Of a stretch of 64,000 nucleotides of DNA, positions 8,128 to 16,730 are shown one piece after another. The notes under the pieces were generated by a model. It did not search any database and was not told where the DNA came from. It worked only from the letters and a program-made list of their open reading frames with translations. The DNA is from Jeotgalibaca porci (GTDB taxonomy: Bacteria; Bacillota; Bacilli; Lactobacillales; Aerococcaceae): the NCBI RefSeq assembly GCF_011299095.1, contig NZ_CP049889.1:761501-825500 (forward strand), given 5' to 3'. Every line of letters starts with the position of its first letter. The first letter of the stretch is position 1. Both the position numbers and the translations under genes were made by a program.

Positions 8128-9372
8128 CTAGAGATATAAATAAAGTGACTGAAGTAAGTAATCCACTTCATATTTTGTTGCAAGTTTGAGTAAATGACGC
8201 TTGAGGGCTGCTGGAGAATCTTTAGCCAAATTTCGCTCGTACTGTCTACGCTCAGCCGGCATCGCTTGTTCTTTAAAATAGCCCCAGACATGTGCTGCTG
8301 TATTGGTGATATAGCCAGGATTTAGTGTGGTGTCCGCTAATGCTGTTTCAATCAAATAGTAAAATTCACGAACCGGATAACCCGATTTGTCTTTTAATAG
8401 GGTGCGAATTTCTTGATAGATGGCCGGTGATTTTTCTAAAATGGCGTATTTATATTTACCCCATTCTTTTTCTAAATGCTTGATATGCGGTTCGTCGCGC
8501 AAGGCGTTGATGCATTTGACGGCTGAAAGATTTTTATCTTTCACTTCCAACATGATTGAAATAGTTGGATCCGGCAACTGGTGAAAGAATGCGAGAAAAG
8601 TTTCCAGTTTAATGGTTTGCGTATGAGCACCGGGTTGTTTCGTCGGGTCTTGTTGCGAGTAGTGGATTTTTTGTTTCCCGTCTTCCGGCAGCCACGTTTT
8701 CGCAACTTCTGAAATCCATTCCGCTTCTGTTTTAGTAGTCTTCGGCAAGTTAATTGCGTGGTGAAGATTGTCAAAAACAGCGGGAATACGGAGTTTGTGA
8801 GCGAGTGTCAAGACCTCTTCAATCGTATAGGACCGCTCATCATTTTCAATAATGAGGCGATTTTTGACTGATTGCGGCAGACGTTCAAAATTGTGAGCAA
8901 AGCGCGCCATTGCAACTTCTTTATCACCATAAACACCGCCGACATGTAAAATAATCTTGTTCGTTCGGTCCGCTTCGAGCGCCGTCAGAACTTTATCATG
9001 GTAAATTAAATCCTCGATTGCCCGCTCTACCACGTCTTCACTCGGCGAATTTAAAACGGTATATTGTCCGGGATGCATCGAAATGCGCATGCCGGATGCT
9101 TTTATTTTTGTTGCGAGTTGACTGAATTCGTGTGCATGGATGGAGCGCCAATCGAGACTATTGACCGGACTCGATCCAAAAGGAATCAAGTCGGAGCTGA
9201 TTCTAAAAAGCTTGATATTATTTTCGATATTATAATCAATCATGCGGTCGAGTGCAGCTAAATTGTGAGCAGTCACCTCAGTCAGTTTTTCAGGTGTGGC
9301 AAATTTCATTGTAACGCTGCGTTGATTTGTCCCGGGTGTTCCGATATTGAGACAGGCATAGCCGATAGACAT
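8128..9372 (-). CDS. uvsE: UV DNA damage endonuclease (UvsE/UvdE)
   Basis: Nicks DNA 5' to UV photoproducts and abasic sites, starting an alternative excision repair. TIM-barrel metalloenzyme; recognisable blocks are the N-terminal IGYACLNIG, ISMHPGQYTVLNSP, ILHVGG, LIIENDERS and VFDNLHHA with the metal ligands. Start ATG 9372 follows GGAAAGGGG at good spacing; a TTG seven codons upstream lies before that SD. 414 aa, longer than the minimal enzyme because of a C-terminal helical extension. Confidence 0.9.
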   Translation of the reverse strand: MSIGYACLNIGTPGTNQRSVTMKFATPEKLTEVTAHNLAALDRMIDYNIENNIKLFRISSDLIPFGSSPVNSLDWRSIHAHEFSQLATKIKASGMRISMHPGQYTVLNSPSEDVVERAIEDLIYHDKVLTALEADRTNKIILHVGGVYGDKEVAMARFAHNFERLPQSVKNRLIIENDERSYTIEEVLTLAHKLRIPAVFDNLHHAINLPKTTKTEAEWISEVAKTWLPEDGKQKIHYSQQDPTKQPGAHTQTIKLETFLAFFHQLPDPTISIMLEVKDKNLSAVKCINALRDEPHIKHLEKEWGKYKYAILEKSPAIYQEIRTLLKDKSGYPVREFYYLIETALADTTLNPGYITNTAAHVWGYFKEQAMPAERRQYERNLAKDSPAALKRHLLKLATKYEVDYLLQSLYLYL

Positions 9373-9459
9373 GTGGGTGTTGCCCCTTTCCAAAGTATTG
9401 ATTCGTATAATGTAGCTTAAAATGCGATTGCTTGCAAAGGTTTGAACTCATTATATCTT

Positions 9460-9543
9460 CTAGCCTTTTAGTCCGCTGGTTGTATTCGTATCGGTAATAT
9501 AGCGTTGGAAAACAATAAAGACGAGTAGAAATTTTTTACTCAT
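9460..9543 (-). CDS. 27-aa ORF, relic of an ABC sugar permease C-terminus
   Basis: Starts MSKKFLLVFIVFQRYI and ends SGLKG. The tail FQRYI...GLKG is the hallmark C-terminus of carbohydrate (CUT1, MalG-type) ABC permeases, which end in a last membrane segment and a Gly-rich tail. Here an ATG with a perfect GGGAGG SD seven bases upstream sits right before it. It is probably the remnant of a deleted transporter, but the start signals are intact, so a small membrane peptide may still be made. Confidence 0.5.
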   Translation of the reverse strand: MSKKFLLVFIVFQRYITDTNTTSGLKG

Positions 9544-9726
9544 TTTCTATTCCTCCCTATAGTCATGCTATCAATCCAATGTAAAATTAGATTTTCTGTT
9601 CGCGCTTTCATTTTATCCTGTAGACTGTAATAAGCGAAAAGATAACTCTTTCAAAGTGTTTTATTTGAGTAGTAGCACCGTTTCTAATAAAATGAGAATA
9701 CAAATCAAAGAAACGAGGTAAGTAAA

Positions 9727-10356
9727 ATGGGATTATTTGATAATGTTGGAACGTTGTTAGATTTATTTGTCGATAATGATCAAGCTGCTGAGAAAGAAAC
9801 GTTGGCAAAACGTGCTGATGTAAGTAAGAGTGACTTTGGTAAAGTTGCGGCTGTCGGTTTGCCAGCCATTTTACAAGCACTACAACGGAATTCTGCAGAC
9901 GAAAAAGGCTTGGCTTCGTTGGAAGCTGCGCTGACTAAGCATCAAGATGTCAACACGTATTCTTCCGTAAACCAAGTTGCCGAGCAAGTGGATCCGGAAG
10001 ATGGCGATAAGATTTTGGGGCACGTTTTTAATGATAAAGGGTCAATTATCGACCGCATCGCGCGTTCTGTGGGCATGTCCCCTGCCGCTGTAAAACGTGT
10101 GTTGGTCTTGTTGGCGCCTGTCGTATTGAAATATTTGGCAGATCGTAAAAACGATAAAAAGTTGGATACAGCGGGCTTACAAAAAGAAACACAAGCCGCT
10201 GCTAAAAATGCAACAAAGTCATTGGAAAATGACGGTCGTAAAAAAGGCTTGTTAGGCGACCTTTTAGGTGGTCTGATGGGTAATAATGGGGGAAATCATT
10301 CTGCTAAAGACAGTGATGACGGGATTCTAGATGATATCTTGAAAAAGTTTTTATAG
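9727..10356 (+). CDS. DUF937 domain protein
   Basis: Cytosolic protein of unknown function. The N-terminal 150 residues are the alpha-helical DUF937 fold (MGLFDNVG start, KVAAVGLPAILQAL, ILGHVFNDKGSII, VLVLLAPVVLKYL); the tail is Gly/Asn/Asp-rich and ends in DDILKKFL. No signal peptide. ATG follows GAGG at 9715-9718. It stands alone and ends in a clear terminator. Confidence 0.85.
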   Translation: MGLFDNVGTLLDLFVDNDQAAEKETLAKRADVSKSDFGKVAAVGLPAILQALQRNSADEKGLASLEAALTKHQDVNTYSSVNQVAEQVDPEDGDKILGHVFNDKGSIIDRIARSVGMSPAAVKRVLVLLAPVVLKYLADRKNDKKLDTAGLQKETQAAAKNATKSLENDGRKKGLLGDLLGGLMGNNGGNHSAKDSDDGILDDILKKFL

Positions 10357-10369
10357 AAATATGATGTAG

Positions 10370-10399
10370 CCGGCTCCGGTTGATGGAGTCGGTTTTTTT
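10370..10399 (+). terminator. Terminator after the DUF937 gene
   Basis: CCGGCTCC pairs with GGAGTCGG (one G-U), loop of seven, followed by T7. Confidence 0.85.
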
Positions 10400-10415
10400 G
10401 TTGATTTAGAAAATG

Positions 10416-10500
10416 GTCTGCACAAGATTGGGCTTTTTAGCTGAACTTGTGCAGACTATTTACGATTGTCTGCACAACATTGAGGTATTTGGCAAAGGTT
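10416..10500. repeat. 52-bp alternating inverted-repeat array C, left part
   Basis: GTCTGCACAA (10416), 21-base spacer, TTGTGCAGAC (10447), 11-base spacer, GTCTGCACAA (10468), then a 21-base spacer and the first TT of the next motif, where the IS3 element interrupts it. Spacers of equal length differ in sequence. The last five bases AGGTT are the left target duplication. Confidence 0.85.
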
Positions 10501-10563
10501 TGGAATTATGTCAAGAAAATGGACACTGAAAAAGAGAATACGGTCAAAAAATAAATGAATAAA

Positions 10564-11487
10564 TCAAAGAGCGCAGGCAAGATGCGAAAGACATTCATAA
10601 AGAATTTTTTTAGGATAAGAAGCGCTCTTTTCGACGACTTGATACCGATATTCAAAGTTATCCGGTGAAAGGTACTCATTGTTTGAGTGGCGACGAACTG
10701 AGTTATAGAAAGAAGAAATGAACCAGTTTATTTTATGAGTGGCTTCTTCTTTTGTTCTGAAAGAATGCCGGTACACCCATTCTTTCTTGAGAGTCGCAAA
10801 GAAAGATTCCATACAAGCATTGTCATAGGGGTTGCCGCACCTACTCATACTACTTTTTGCCTTGATACTTTCTAACTTGTCGCGGTATTTATTCGAAGCG
10901 TATTGGCTTCCACGGTCCGAATGATGGATTAAATTGCTACCAGGATTGCGGAATAAGATGGCCATTTCAAGAGCTGCCAGTGGGCCTTCGGTCCGCATGT
11001 GATCAGTCACTTCCCAGCCTATGATTTTACGCGAATAAAGGTCCATGACACTGGACAGATATACCCACCCCTCACTCGTCCAGATATAGGTCAAATCGGA
11101 TACCCACACCTGGTTTGGTTTTTTAACTTTAAAATTTTGGCGCAGAAGATTACGAGATACAGGATAGGCATGATCCGAATCTGTTGTGATGACAAAGTTT
11201 TTCTGCTTGCACGCGTATAATCCCAATTCCGCCATGAGACGGCCCACGGTTTTCTCCGATACGTTATAACCGGCTTCTTCCATATCTTTCTTAATGCGAG
11301 GAGCGCCATAGGTGCCGAAACTTTGGTGGAAAGAGTGTGTAATATCTATCTTCAGGTTCTCGCGAGACTGTTGCGTTTCGGTCAGTCCGCGCTCTTTCGT
11401 GGTAAGCCAATTGTAATATCCGCTCTTCGATACCCCCAAAGCTTCGCACATCCCCACAATTGAGAATTCACCTCGGTGGGCAGCCAT
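10564..11487 (-). CDS. IS3-family transposase OrfB (DDE integrase domain)
   Basis: Catalytic part of the transposase. HTH_21 region at the N-terminus (FGTYGAPRIKK), then the rve integrase core: VWVSDLTYI (first Asp), HSDRGSQY (second Asp), NACMESFFATLKKE (Glu). All three acidic residues are present. In IS3 elements it is made as an OrfAB fusion by -1 frameshifting; its frame is open upstream of the first ATG as far as the A7 run at 11532-11538. Confidence 0.93.
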   Translation of the reverse strand: MAAHRGEFSIVGMCEALGVSKSGYYNWLTTKERGLTETQQSRENLKIDITHSFHQSFGTYGAPRIKKDMEEAGYNVSEKTVGRLMAELGLYACKQKNFVITTDSDHAYPVSRNLLRQNFKVKKPNQVWVSDLTYIWTSEGWVYLSSVMDLYSRKIIGWEVTDHMRTEGPLAALEMAILFRNPGSNLIHHSDRGSQYASNKYRDKLESIKAKSSMSRCGNPYDNACMESFFATLKKEWVYRHSFRTKEEATHKINWFISSFYNSVRRHSNNEYLSPDNFEYRYQVVEKSASYPKKILYECLSHLACAL

Positions 11488-11498
11488 AAACTGGAATT

Positions 11499-11819
11499 TT
11501 AATCCGGACTTTGCGTGAAGACATGCATCGCTTTTTTTAGGATGGCATTCTGTTCTTCTAGTTTGGCAATTTGCTTATCTCGTTCCCGTATTTCTTTTTC
11601 AAAGTCGCTCACAGTTTTAAATCCCGCCTTTGGCGATGGATTCTGAGGCTGAGGCTTAAAAACGGATTGGTTTTTCTTATACATACCAACCCATTTCTGA
11701 AGTGTGGAGTGAGAGATGTTCAATTCTCGGGCAAGTTCGGTGACTTTTCGCTTGTCTTCAACGACTAGACGACAAAGATAATCTTTATATTCTGGATCGA
11801 GATATTTACCAACCATCAT
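11499..11819 (-). CDS. IS3-family transposase OrfA (HTH and leucine zipper)
   Basis: 106 aa DNA-binding subunit: HTH_Tnp_1 (TELARELNISHSTLQKWVG) and a C-terminal coiled coil (IRERDKQIAKLEEQN). Start ATG 11819 follows AAGGATG. Near its end the sequence CTAAAAAAAGC (T7 on the + strand at 11532-11538) is a slippery A7; slipping back by one joins ILKK to SDACLHAKSG and on into OrfB. Confidence 0.9.
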   Translation of the reverse strand: MMVGKYLDPEYKDYLCRLVVEDKRKVTELARELNISHSTLQKWVGMYKKNQSVFKPQPQNPSPKAGFKTVSDFEKEIRERDKQIAKLEEQNAILKKAMHVFTQSPD

Positions 11820-11898
11820 GAACACATCCTTTTTTTGATTAACCCTATTATAATAAAAAAATGGCGGAGTTGCTGTGTCCACTATTTAGACTACCTCA

Positions 11899-11963
11899 AG
11901 GTTGTGCAGACTTTAGGAAATAGTCTGCACAAACCAGGCCGTAATTTCAAAACTTGTGCAGAC
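11899..11963. repeat. 52-bp alternating inverted-repeat array C, right part
   Basis: After the right target duplication: remainder of TTGTGCAGAC (to 11911), 11-base spacer, GTCTGCACAA (11923), 21-base spacer, TTGTGCAGAC (11954). Same 10-21-10-11 geometry as the left part. Confidence 0.85.
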
Positions 11964-11968
11964 TATTT

Positions 11969-12006
11969 AAAAACCCGACCTGGAAACAGTTTCCAAGTCG
12001 GGTTTT
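11969..12006. terminator. Bidirectional terminator after malL
   Basis: AAAACCCGACCTGGAAA and its near-perfect complement around a short loop, with T on both outer sides. It lies between the repeat array and the malL 3' end at 12084. Confidence 0.75.
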
Positions 12007-12083
12007 CTTATCATTCCAGTCCGGTAGCTAACGAGATACCGAACCGACTTTCAATGTATTCCCAAATTCAGGTTAACTCTCGT

Positions 12084-13703
12084 CTAATGCGCAACCTTGA
12101 CCGCAAAAGTTTCATAAGGCGCCAAGATTATTCCTTCCAACTGTCCATATTCTTTATCATAATTGGAAATCACTGTTTTTGTTGCGATTTGACTTAATTC
12201 CAACGTAGTCTCATCCGCGCTCATGTTCCCAACAATCAGCCACGTTTCGCCTTCGTATGCTCTTTCATATGCAAAAACTGTCGGATGCTCCGGCAGAAGT
12301 AGCGTGAATGTTCCATAAACCATCAACGGATTTTCTTTTCGCAATGCGATTAGTTTTTGATAGGCGTAGAAAATGGAATCTTGCTCTGCCAACGCTTCGG
12401 CTACATTTATTTCCGGGTAGTTCGGATTAGCAGGAATCCAAGGCTCGCCATTCGTAAATCCGGCGTTTTCACTTGCGTCCCATTGCATCGGCGTCCGCGC
12501 ATTGTCGCGGCTCTTTGCATTTAGCGATGTGAAAATAGCCTCCGCGGCATACCCTTTTTCCAAACGTTCATTAAACAGATTAATCGTTTCGATATCCCGT
12601 GCTTCGGAAATATCGGTAATGATGCGATTCGTCATTCCTATTTCTTCACCTTGGTAAATATAGGGTGTTCCCTTCATCATATGTAAAAGAATCGCAAACA
12701 TTTTGGCGCTCTCAATGCGAAATTCTGTATCATTACCCCAACGTGAGACAATACGCGGCGTGTCATGATTATTCCAGAACAGGCTGTTCCAGCTGGCCGC
12801 ATCGATTTCCGTTTGCCATTTGGTCAAGGTTTTTTTCAAAGCCACGATACTCAGCGGCTGTAGGTCCCATTTTGAAGTTCCTGGTTTTTCGTCGAGTCCG
12901 ATATGCTCAAATTGGAAAACCATCGCTAATTCGTTGCGATCCGGGTGAGAGAAGAGCACCGCATTTTCGGGCGTTGCGCTCCACGTTTCACCGACTGTCA
13001 TCACGTCATAGTTACCAAATGTATGTTTATTCATTTCCTGTAAATAGTCGTGCAATCTCGGTCCATTCACAACAATTTTTTCGTCCGGTACTTTCCCGAT
13101 ATTGTCAATCACGTCCATCCGGAATCCGGCAATACCTTTGTCGAGCCAGAAGTTCATCATGTCATAAATTTTGTGGCGCATTTCTTCATTTTCCCAATTC
13201 AAATCGGGTTGGCGTTTACTGAATAAATGTAAGAAATACTGCCCGCTTGCTTCGTCAAACTCCCAAGCAGGGCCACTGAACACAGAAGTCATATCGTTCG
13301 GCGGGCCACCGTCAACCGGGTCACGCCAAATATAGTAATCACGATACGGATTTTCTTTGTCTTTTTTGGCTTCCAAAAACCACTCGTGCTCGTCGGAAGT
13401 ATGATTCACAACCAAGTCCATAACGATGCCGATGTTTCGCTTTTTCGCTTCCGCAATCAAACGGTCCATGTCGTCCATCGTACCGTATATCGGGTTAATC
13501 GCTTGGTAATCACTAATATCATAACCATTATCGTCAAGTGGCGATTGATACACCGGACTCAGCCAAATGACATCCACCCCTAATTTTTCCAAGTAATCCA
13601 GTCGTGAAATAATTCCTGCCAAATCACCCATTCCGTCATGATTGGAATCTTGGTAACTCTGCGGATAAATTTGATATACCACACTATTTTTCCACCAGCT
13701 CAT
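12084..13703 (-). CDS. malL: Oligo-1,6-glucosidase / alpha-glucosidase (GH13)
   Basis: Cytosolic exo-glucosidase for isomaltose-type oligosaccharides. (beta/alpha)8 barrel motifs: VVNHTS, GFRMDVID (nucleophile Asp197), TVGETWS (acid Glu) and WNNHDTPR. The residue after the nucleophile is Val198, which in this subfamily marks preference for alpha-1,6 over alpha-1,4 bonds. 539 aa from ATG 13703, the MSWWKNSVVYQ start typical of the family. No transporter is adjacent. Trehalose-6-phosphate hydrolase is the main alternative. Confidence 0.88.
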   Translation of the reverse strand: MSWWKNSVVYQIYPQSYQDSNHDGMGDLAGIISRLDYLEKLGVDVIWLSPVYQSPLDDNGYDISDYQAINPIYGTMDDMDRLIAEAKKRNIGIVMDLVVNHTSDEHEWFLEAKKDKENPYRDYYIWRDPVDGGPPNDMTSVFSGPAWEFDEASGQYFLHLFSKRQPDLNWENEEMRHKIYDMMNFWLDKGIAGFRMDVIDNIGKVPDEKIVVNGPRLHDYLQEMNKHTFGNYDVMTVGETWSATPENAVLFSHPDRNELAMVFQFEHIGLDEKPGTSKWDLQPLSIVALKKTLTKWQTEIDAASWNSLFWNNHDTPRIVSRWGNDTEFRIESAKMFAILLHMMKGTPYIYQGEEIGMTNRIITDISEARDIETINLFNERLEKGYAAEAIFTSLNAKSRDNARTPMQWDASENAGFTNGEPWIPANPNYPEINVAEALAEQDSIFYAYQKLIALRKENPLMVYGTFTLLLPEHPTVFAYERAYEGETWLIVGNMSADETTLELSQIATKTVISNYDKEYGQLEGIILAPYETFAVKVAH

Positions 13704-13733
13704 TGTCTGCCCCCTACTTTTTATTCTGTCTCT

Positions 13734-13762
13734 ATCATAACAAACCGCGATAGCGCTATCAA
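13734..13762 (-). promoter_or_regulatory. malL promoter with palindromic cre-like operator
   Basis: TTGATA (13762-13757), 17-bp spacer, TATGAT (13739-13734). The perfect palindrome GATAGCGCTATC (13749-13760) overlaps the -35; extended it resembles a catabolite-response element or a LacI-family operator, so glucose or a local LacI-type repressor may shut malL off. Confidence 0.75.
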
Positions 13763-13778
13763 TGAAAGGCATAGAAAA

Positions 13779-13803
13779 AGAGATGCCGATTAAGGACATC
13801 TCT
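13779..13803 (-). terminator. Terminator after the MFS gene
   Basis: AGAGATG/CATCTCT stem followed on the minus strand by a T-rich run, six bases from the MFS stop codon. Confidence 0.7.
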
Positions 13804-13808
13804 GGTTT

Positions 13809-15020
13809 TTATTTGATACTTTTATTTGCCATCAGCATGAGAACGGCAATCAGCACTGTTACGGCAATTGAACCGATGAGAGCAGCAGTGTATCCGCCGC
13901 TTAGGTCATAGCTGAAACCATAGATAGATATGGCGAAAGCTGCTCCGATGTTTTGAGTAAAACTCACGATGGGAAACACTCTTCCAAAATGCTCAATTGG
14001 GTAAAGGTGCTTAATAAACAGCGCTACACCAACTGCAGTCAGACCATAAATCGCTCCAAATAGGAAACTTCCGCTGAGCATCAAAACTTGGTTTGCGCCA
14101 AAGAGCATCAGGACAAATCCGGCGGCAACGGCTACGAGCATGACCATGTTTGCGAAGACAGCACCTTTGCTGTCATTTAACACCCCGATTAATAATTTAA
14201 ATAAAATATTTGCAATCATTGCAGTGGAGATCATCATTGCTCCGGTCGTCGCTGTGAACGAAAAATCAGTCGCAACTCCGGGTAGATGTTGGACCATCCC
14301 TGTCAGGGCAGTGGCAAAAATACTCACTAAAATAACCAATGCAAAAGTAGGCGTTTTATAACTAAACGGTTTGACTGCGGATTTAAAGTCACCTTCTTGA
14401 ACGGTTTTAATTTGCTCACCGTCTTGGTACGGCTCCAGCCCTTCTTCTTGCGGAGATGCCTTGTAAGGAATTAATAATGCCGGCAAAGCGAAAACGAGGT
14501 ATAGTACCGCTTGGATCCAGTACCCCGCCTGCCAACCGCGTGATTCCATCAAACTAGAAACAATCGGCGAAAGGATGGCTCCGGCGACGCCACCGAAACT
14601 AAACACTAAGCTGGTAACCAGCCCATGCTTGGAAATGAACCAGTTATTGATTAAAAATTGGAGGCCGACAAAACCAAAGAATGCCGATGCGAACCCTCTT
14701 GTAAATCCGAGAATGCTGAACATCCATACTTGGGTGGAAAAGGACATTAAGAGCGTCATGACTGCAGCGACAACGCTGGCAATCAAAACGAGTAGACGGT
14801 AATCCATTTTTTTCAAAAAGACGGGAACGGAAATGGAACCCATCGCAATTCCGATACTGATAAAAGTAGAGTGCAAGGAAAAGGCTCCGGTCGAGACCCC
14901 TATCGCCTGGGAAACAGGCTGAATATAGAGGCCGTTCAAATTAATATTTAATCCCACCGATGAGGAAGCAAGGGCACAAGCGATAACAGCAATCAGGAAA
15001 TGCTTTTTATTTTTGGTCAT
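13809..15020 (-). CDS. Major facilitator superfamily transporter
   Basis: Twelve predicted membrane helices over 403 aa, central cytoplasmic loop near residue 200 (SPQEEGLEPYQDGEQ). The pattern (NLNGLYIQPVSQAIGVSTG start, GFTRGFASAF) resembles oxalate/formate-antiporter-like or NarK-like MFS groups; substrate unknown. Its start overlaps the 3' end of the pseudouridine synthase gene by 14 nt, so both are on one transcript. Confidence 0.8.
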   Translation of the reverse strand: MTKNKKHFLIAVIACALASSSVGLNINLNGLYIQPVSQAIGVSTGAFSLHSTFISIGIAMGSISVPVFLKKMDYRLLVLIASVVAAVMTLLMSFSTQVWMFSILGFTRGFASAFFGFVGLQFLINNWFISKHGLVTSLVFSFGGVAGAILSPIVSSLMESRGWQAGYWIQAVLYLVFALPALLIPYKASPQEEGLEPYQDGEQIKTVQEGDFKSAVKPFSYKTPTFALVILVSIFATALTGMVQHLPGVATDFSFTATTGAMMISTAMIANILFKLLIGVLNDSKGAVFANMVMLVAVAAGFVLMLFGANQVLMLSGSFLFGAIYGLTAVGVALFIKHLYPIEHFGRVFPIVSFTQNIGAAFAISIYGFSYDLSGGYTAALIGSIAVTVLIAVLMLMANKSIK

Positions 15021-15711
15021 TATGTTCTCCTTTTATTGTATCCGTAAATAAATTCCACGGATGCTGATTCGGCGGCAGTGAGTGGACAGTTAAGGGCTCT
15101 TTTTTCACAGGATGGTTGAAATGTAACTTGGTCGCCCACAGTGAAATCTGTTGACCGGGTTTATTTAACTTCGAACCGTATTTCTGATCGCCGAAAAGCG
15201 GTGTGCCATTTGTTGCCAGCTGGACGCGGATTTGGTGCGAGCGGCCGGTGTGTAAATGGACTTTCAATAGAGAAAAGTTTTTAGCCGTCATCAGCGTTTC
15301 GTAATCGAGGATAGCTTTCTTAGCCTCGGGATGGTTGGCTTTCACGCTGTAGACTTGGTTTTTTTGACGGTCTTTGTACAGGTAGTGCGTGAGGATACCG
15401 GCTGGTTCTTTGGGGGTGCCATGAACCACGGCGAAATACGTGCGTGTGATGGTCTGACGGCGCATCATGTCGGACATCCGAGAAGCGGATTTCGACGTTT
15501 TTGCGAAGACCATAGCCCCACCGACCGGACGATCCAGGCGATGTAGTAGGCCCAGGTAGACATTCCCGGGTTTTTGATAACGGTGTTTAATATCATCTTT
15601 CAGCATTGTAAAGAAGTCGACATCTCCACTGGCGTCGCCTTGAACCGGTATGTTCACAGGCTTTTCAACCATAAGCAGATGGTTATCTTCATACAATATT
15701 GGAATTTTCAA
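15007..15711 (-). CDS. RluA/RluD-family RNA pseudouridine synthase
   Basis: Converts uridine to pseudouridine in rRNA or tRNA. The catalytic motif HRLDRPVGG (Asp essential) lies at about residues 58-66; ILYEDNHLLMVEKP near the start and GRSHQIRVQLA later are family signatures. At 234 aa it lacks an S4 domain, so it belongs to the short RluA-type group. It is first of a two-gene unit with the overlapping MFS gene. Confidence 0.87.
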   Translation of the reverse strand: MKIPILYEDNHLLMVEKPVNIPVQGDASGDVDFFTMLKDDIKHRYQKPGNVYLGLLHRLDRPVGGAMVFAKTSKSASRMSDMMRRQTITRTYFAVVHGTPKEPAGILTHYLYKDRQKNQVYSVKANHPEAKKAILDYETLMTAKNFSLLKVHLHTGRSHQIRVQLATNGTPLFGDQKYGSKLNKPGQQISLWATKLHFNHPVKKEPLTVHSLPPNQHPWNLFTDTIKGEHNDQK

Positions 15712-15881
15712 TGGTACTGATTCTCCCTTAAAAATAATGCTTCAATCATACCACAAAAACGGGGGCGGTGCTCGGTGGCTCGGGACTTCTTTATGGGAGC
15801 AAAAATTTTTTTATTTTAAAAAAAGCTTTTCGACATTTTTTGCTTATATATAAGTAGATGGATTTTTAAGGAGATGAAAAA

Positions 15882-16730
15882 ATGTTGGTAAAAAGCAGTG
15901 AGCAAATTGAAGCGTTGGCAGTGATGAAAAGCTTGGATGGGCGTATGGCGTTTGGCGAGAAGGATGAGCGGTACTTCCGAAATTGGTTGAGTGGTGCTTT
16001 GGGTGAACAGATAGTGGAAGATGGCGCGGCGTGTTTGGATGGGTGTGTGGCGCGGATTCATGATTTGGTGATCGTCGAGGACCGGACATGCCAAATTGAT
16101 GCGTTGTGGATTGGGAGCCAGACGGTTTATTTGCTGGAAGTGAAGCATTGGGATGGGGTGTTTACGGTGGATGCACAAGGCTTTCAGGTTATTGTGCATG
16201 ACCCTCTTTCTCAATTGGAGCGAACCAAGCGGATGGTGGAGCGTGTTTTAAAACGCATGGGTGTGGGCTTGATGGTTGAGGCACGGTTGGTATTTACCAA
16301 TCCGAATATGACGCTGTATGGGCTGAGCGAGGAAATGCCGATTGTCATGCCGTCGCAAATTGAGCGGTATTTTCAAAAAATCCGAGTTGCGGAAAGTCCG
16401 ATATCCGAGTGGCAAATTCGACTCGGAAAAAAGTTGGCTGCGTTACACGCAAGTCGTAATCCGCACCAGAATCTGATGGCTTACAGTCGCGAATCCGTGC
16501 GCGCGGGAATTTTGTGTGGCGTGTGTCGGGTTCCGATGAGTGTGCGGTGTCGGTGGAAGTTGGCGTGCCCGAAATGCGGGATGGTCGAGAAGAAAGCTGA
16601 TGGCTTTTACCGGACACAAAAAGAGCTGGAGATTCTTTTTCCCGAAATTGCGCGGAAACCGGTGGAATTGCGACGGTGGATGGGAGATATGATTTCGGAA
16701 AAAACTATTTATAGACTAACTCGGACATGA
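15882..16730 (+). CDS. NERD (nuclease-related) domain protein with C-terminal zinc-ribbon-like module
   Basis: N-terminal NERD domain (about residues 40-160), a restriction-endonuclease-like fold, with GALGEQ, CQIDALWIG and YLLEVKHWDG (the D..ExK core). The C-terminus has two Cys pairs (CGVC, CPKCG) followed by a block EILFPE...LRRWMGDMISEKTIYRL. The same C-terminal module occurs alone in the 138-aa protein at 43386. Role unknown; NERD proteins are suspected DNA-processing enzymes. The stop TGA lies inside the first motif of repeat array B. Confidence 0.82.
   Translation: MLVKSSEQIEALAVMKSLDGRMAFGEKDERYFRNWLSGALGEQIVEDGAACLDGCVARIHDLVIVEDRTCQIDALWIGSQTVYLLEVKHWDGVFTVDAQGFQVIVHDPLSQLERTKRMVERVLKRMGVGLMVEARLVFTNPNMTLYGLSEEMPIVMPSQIERYFQKIRVAESPISEWQIRLGKKLAALHASRNPHQNLMAYSRESVRAGILCGVCRVPMSVRCRWKLACPKCGMVEKKADGFYRTQKELEILFPEIARKPVELRRWMGDMISEKTIYRLTRT

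Larger units (their letters stand above)
10501..11898. mobile_element. IS3-family insertion sequence, 1398 bp, complete
   Basis: Begins TG at 10501 and ends CA at 11898, flanked by 5-bp duplications AGGTT (10496-10500 and 11899-11903). The imperfect terminal inverted repeats share GTC and TGGACAC blocks (TGGAATTATGTC... inward on the left, TGAGGTAGTC... inward on the right). It carries orfA and orfB in the usual -1 arrangement. It is inserted into repeat array C; taking out one duplication plus the IS restores a 21-base spacer between two perfect motifs. Confidence 0.9.

Noticed and set aside
12665-13222. 185-codon frame opposite malL
   Set aside because: Antisense to conserved alpha-glucosidase motifs; Cys/Arg/His-rich composition typical of a shadow frame.
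15816-16214. 132-codon frame opposite the NERD gene
   Set aside because: Pro/His/Gln-rich shadow of the NERD coding strand.
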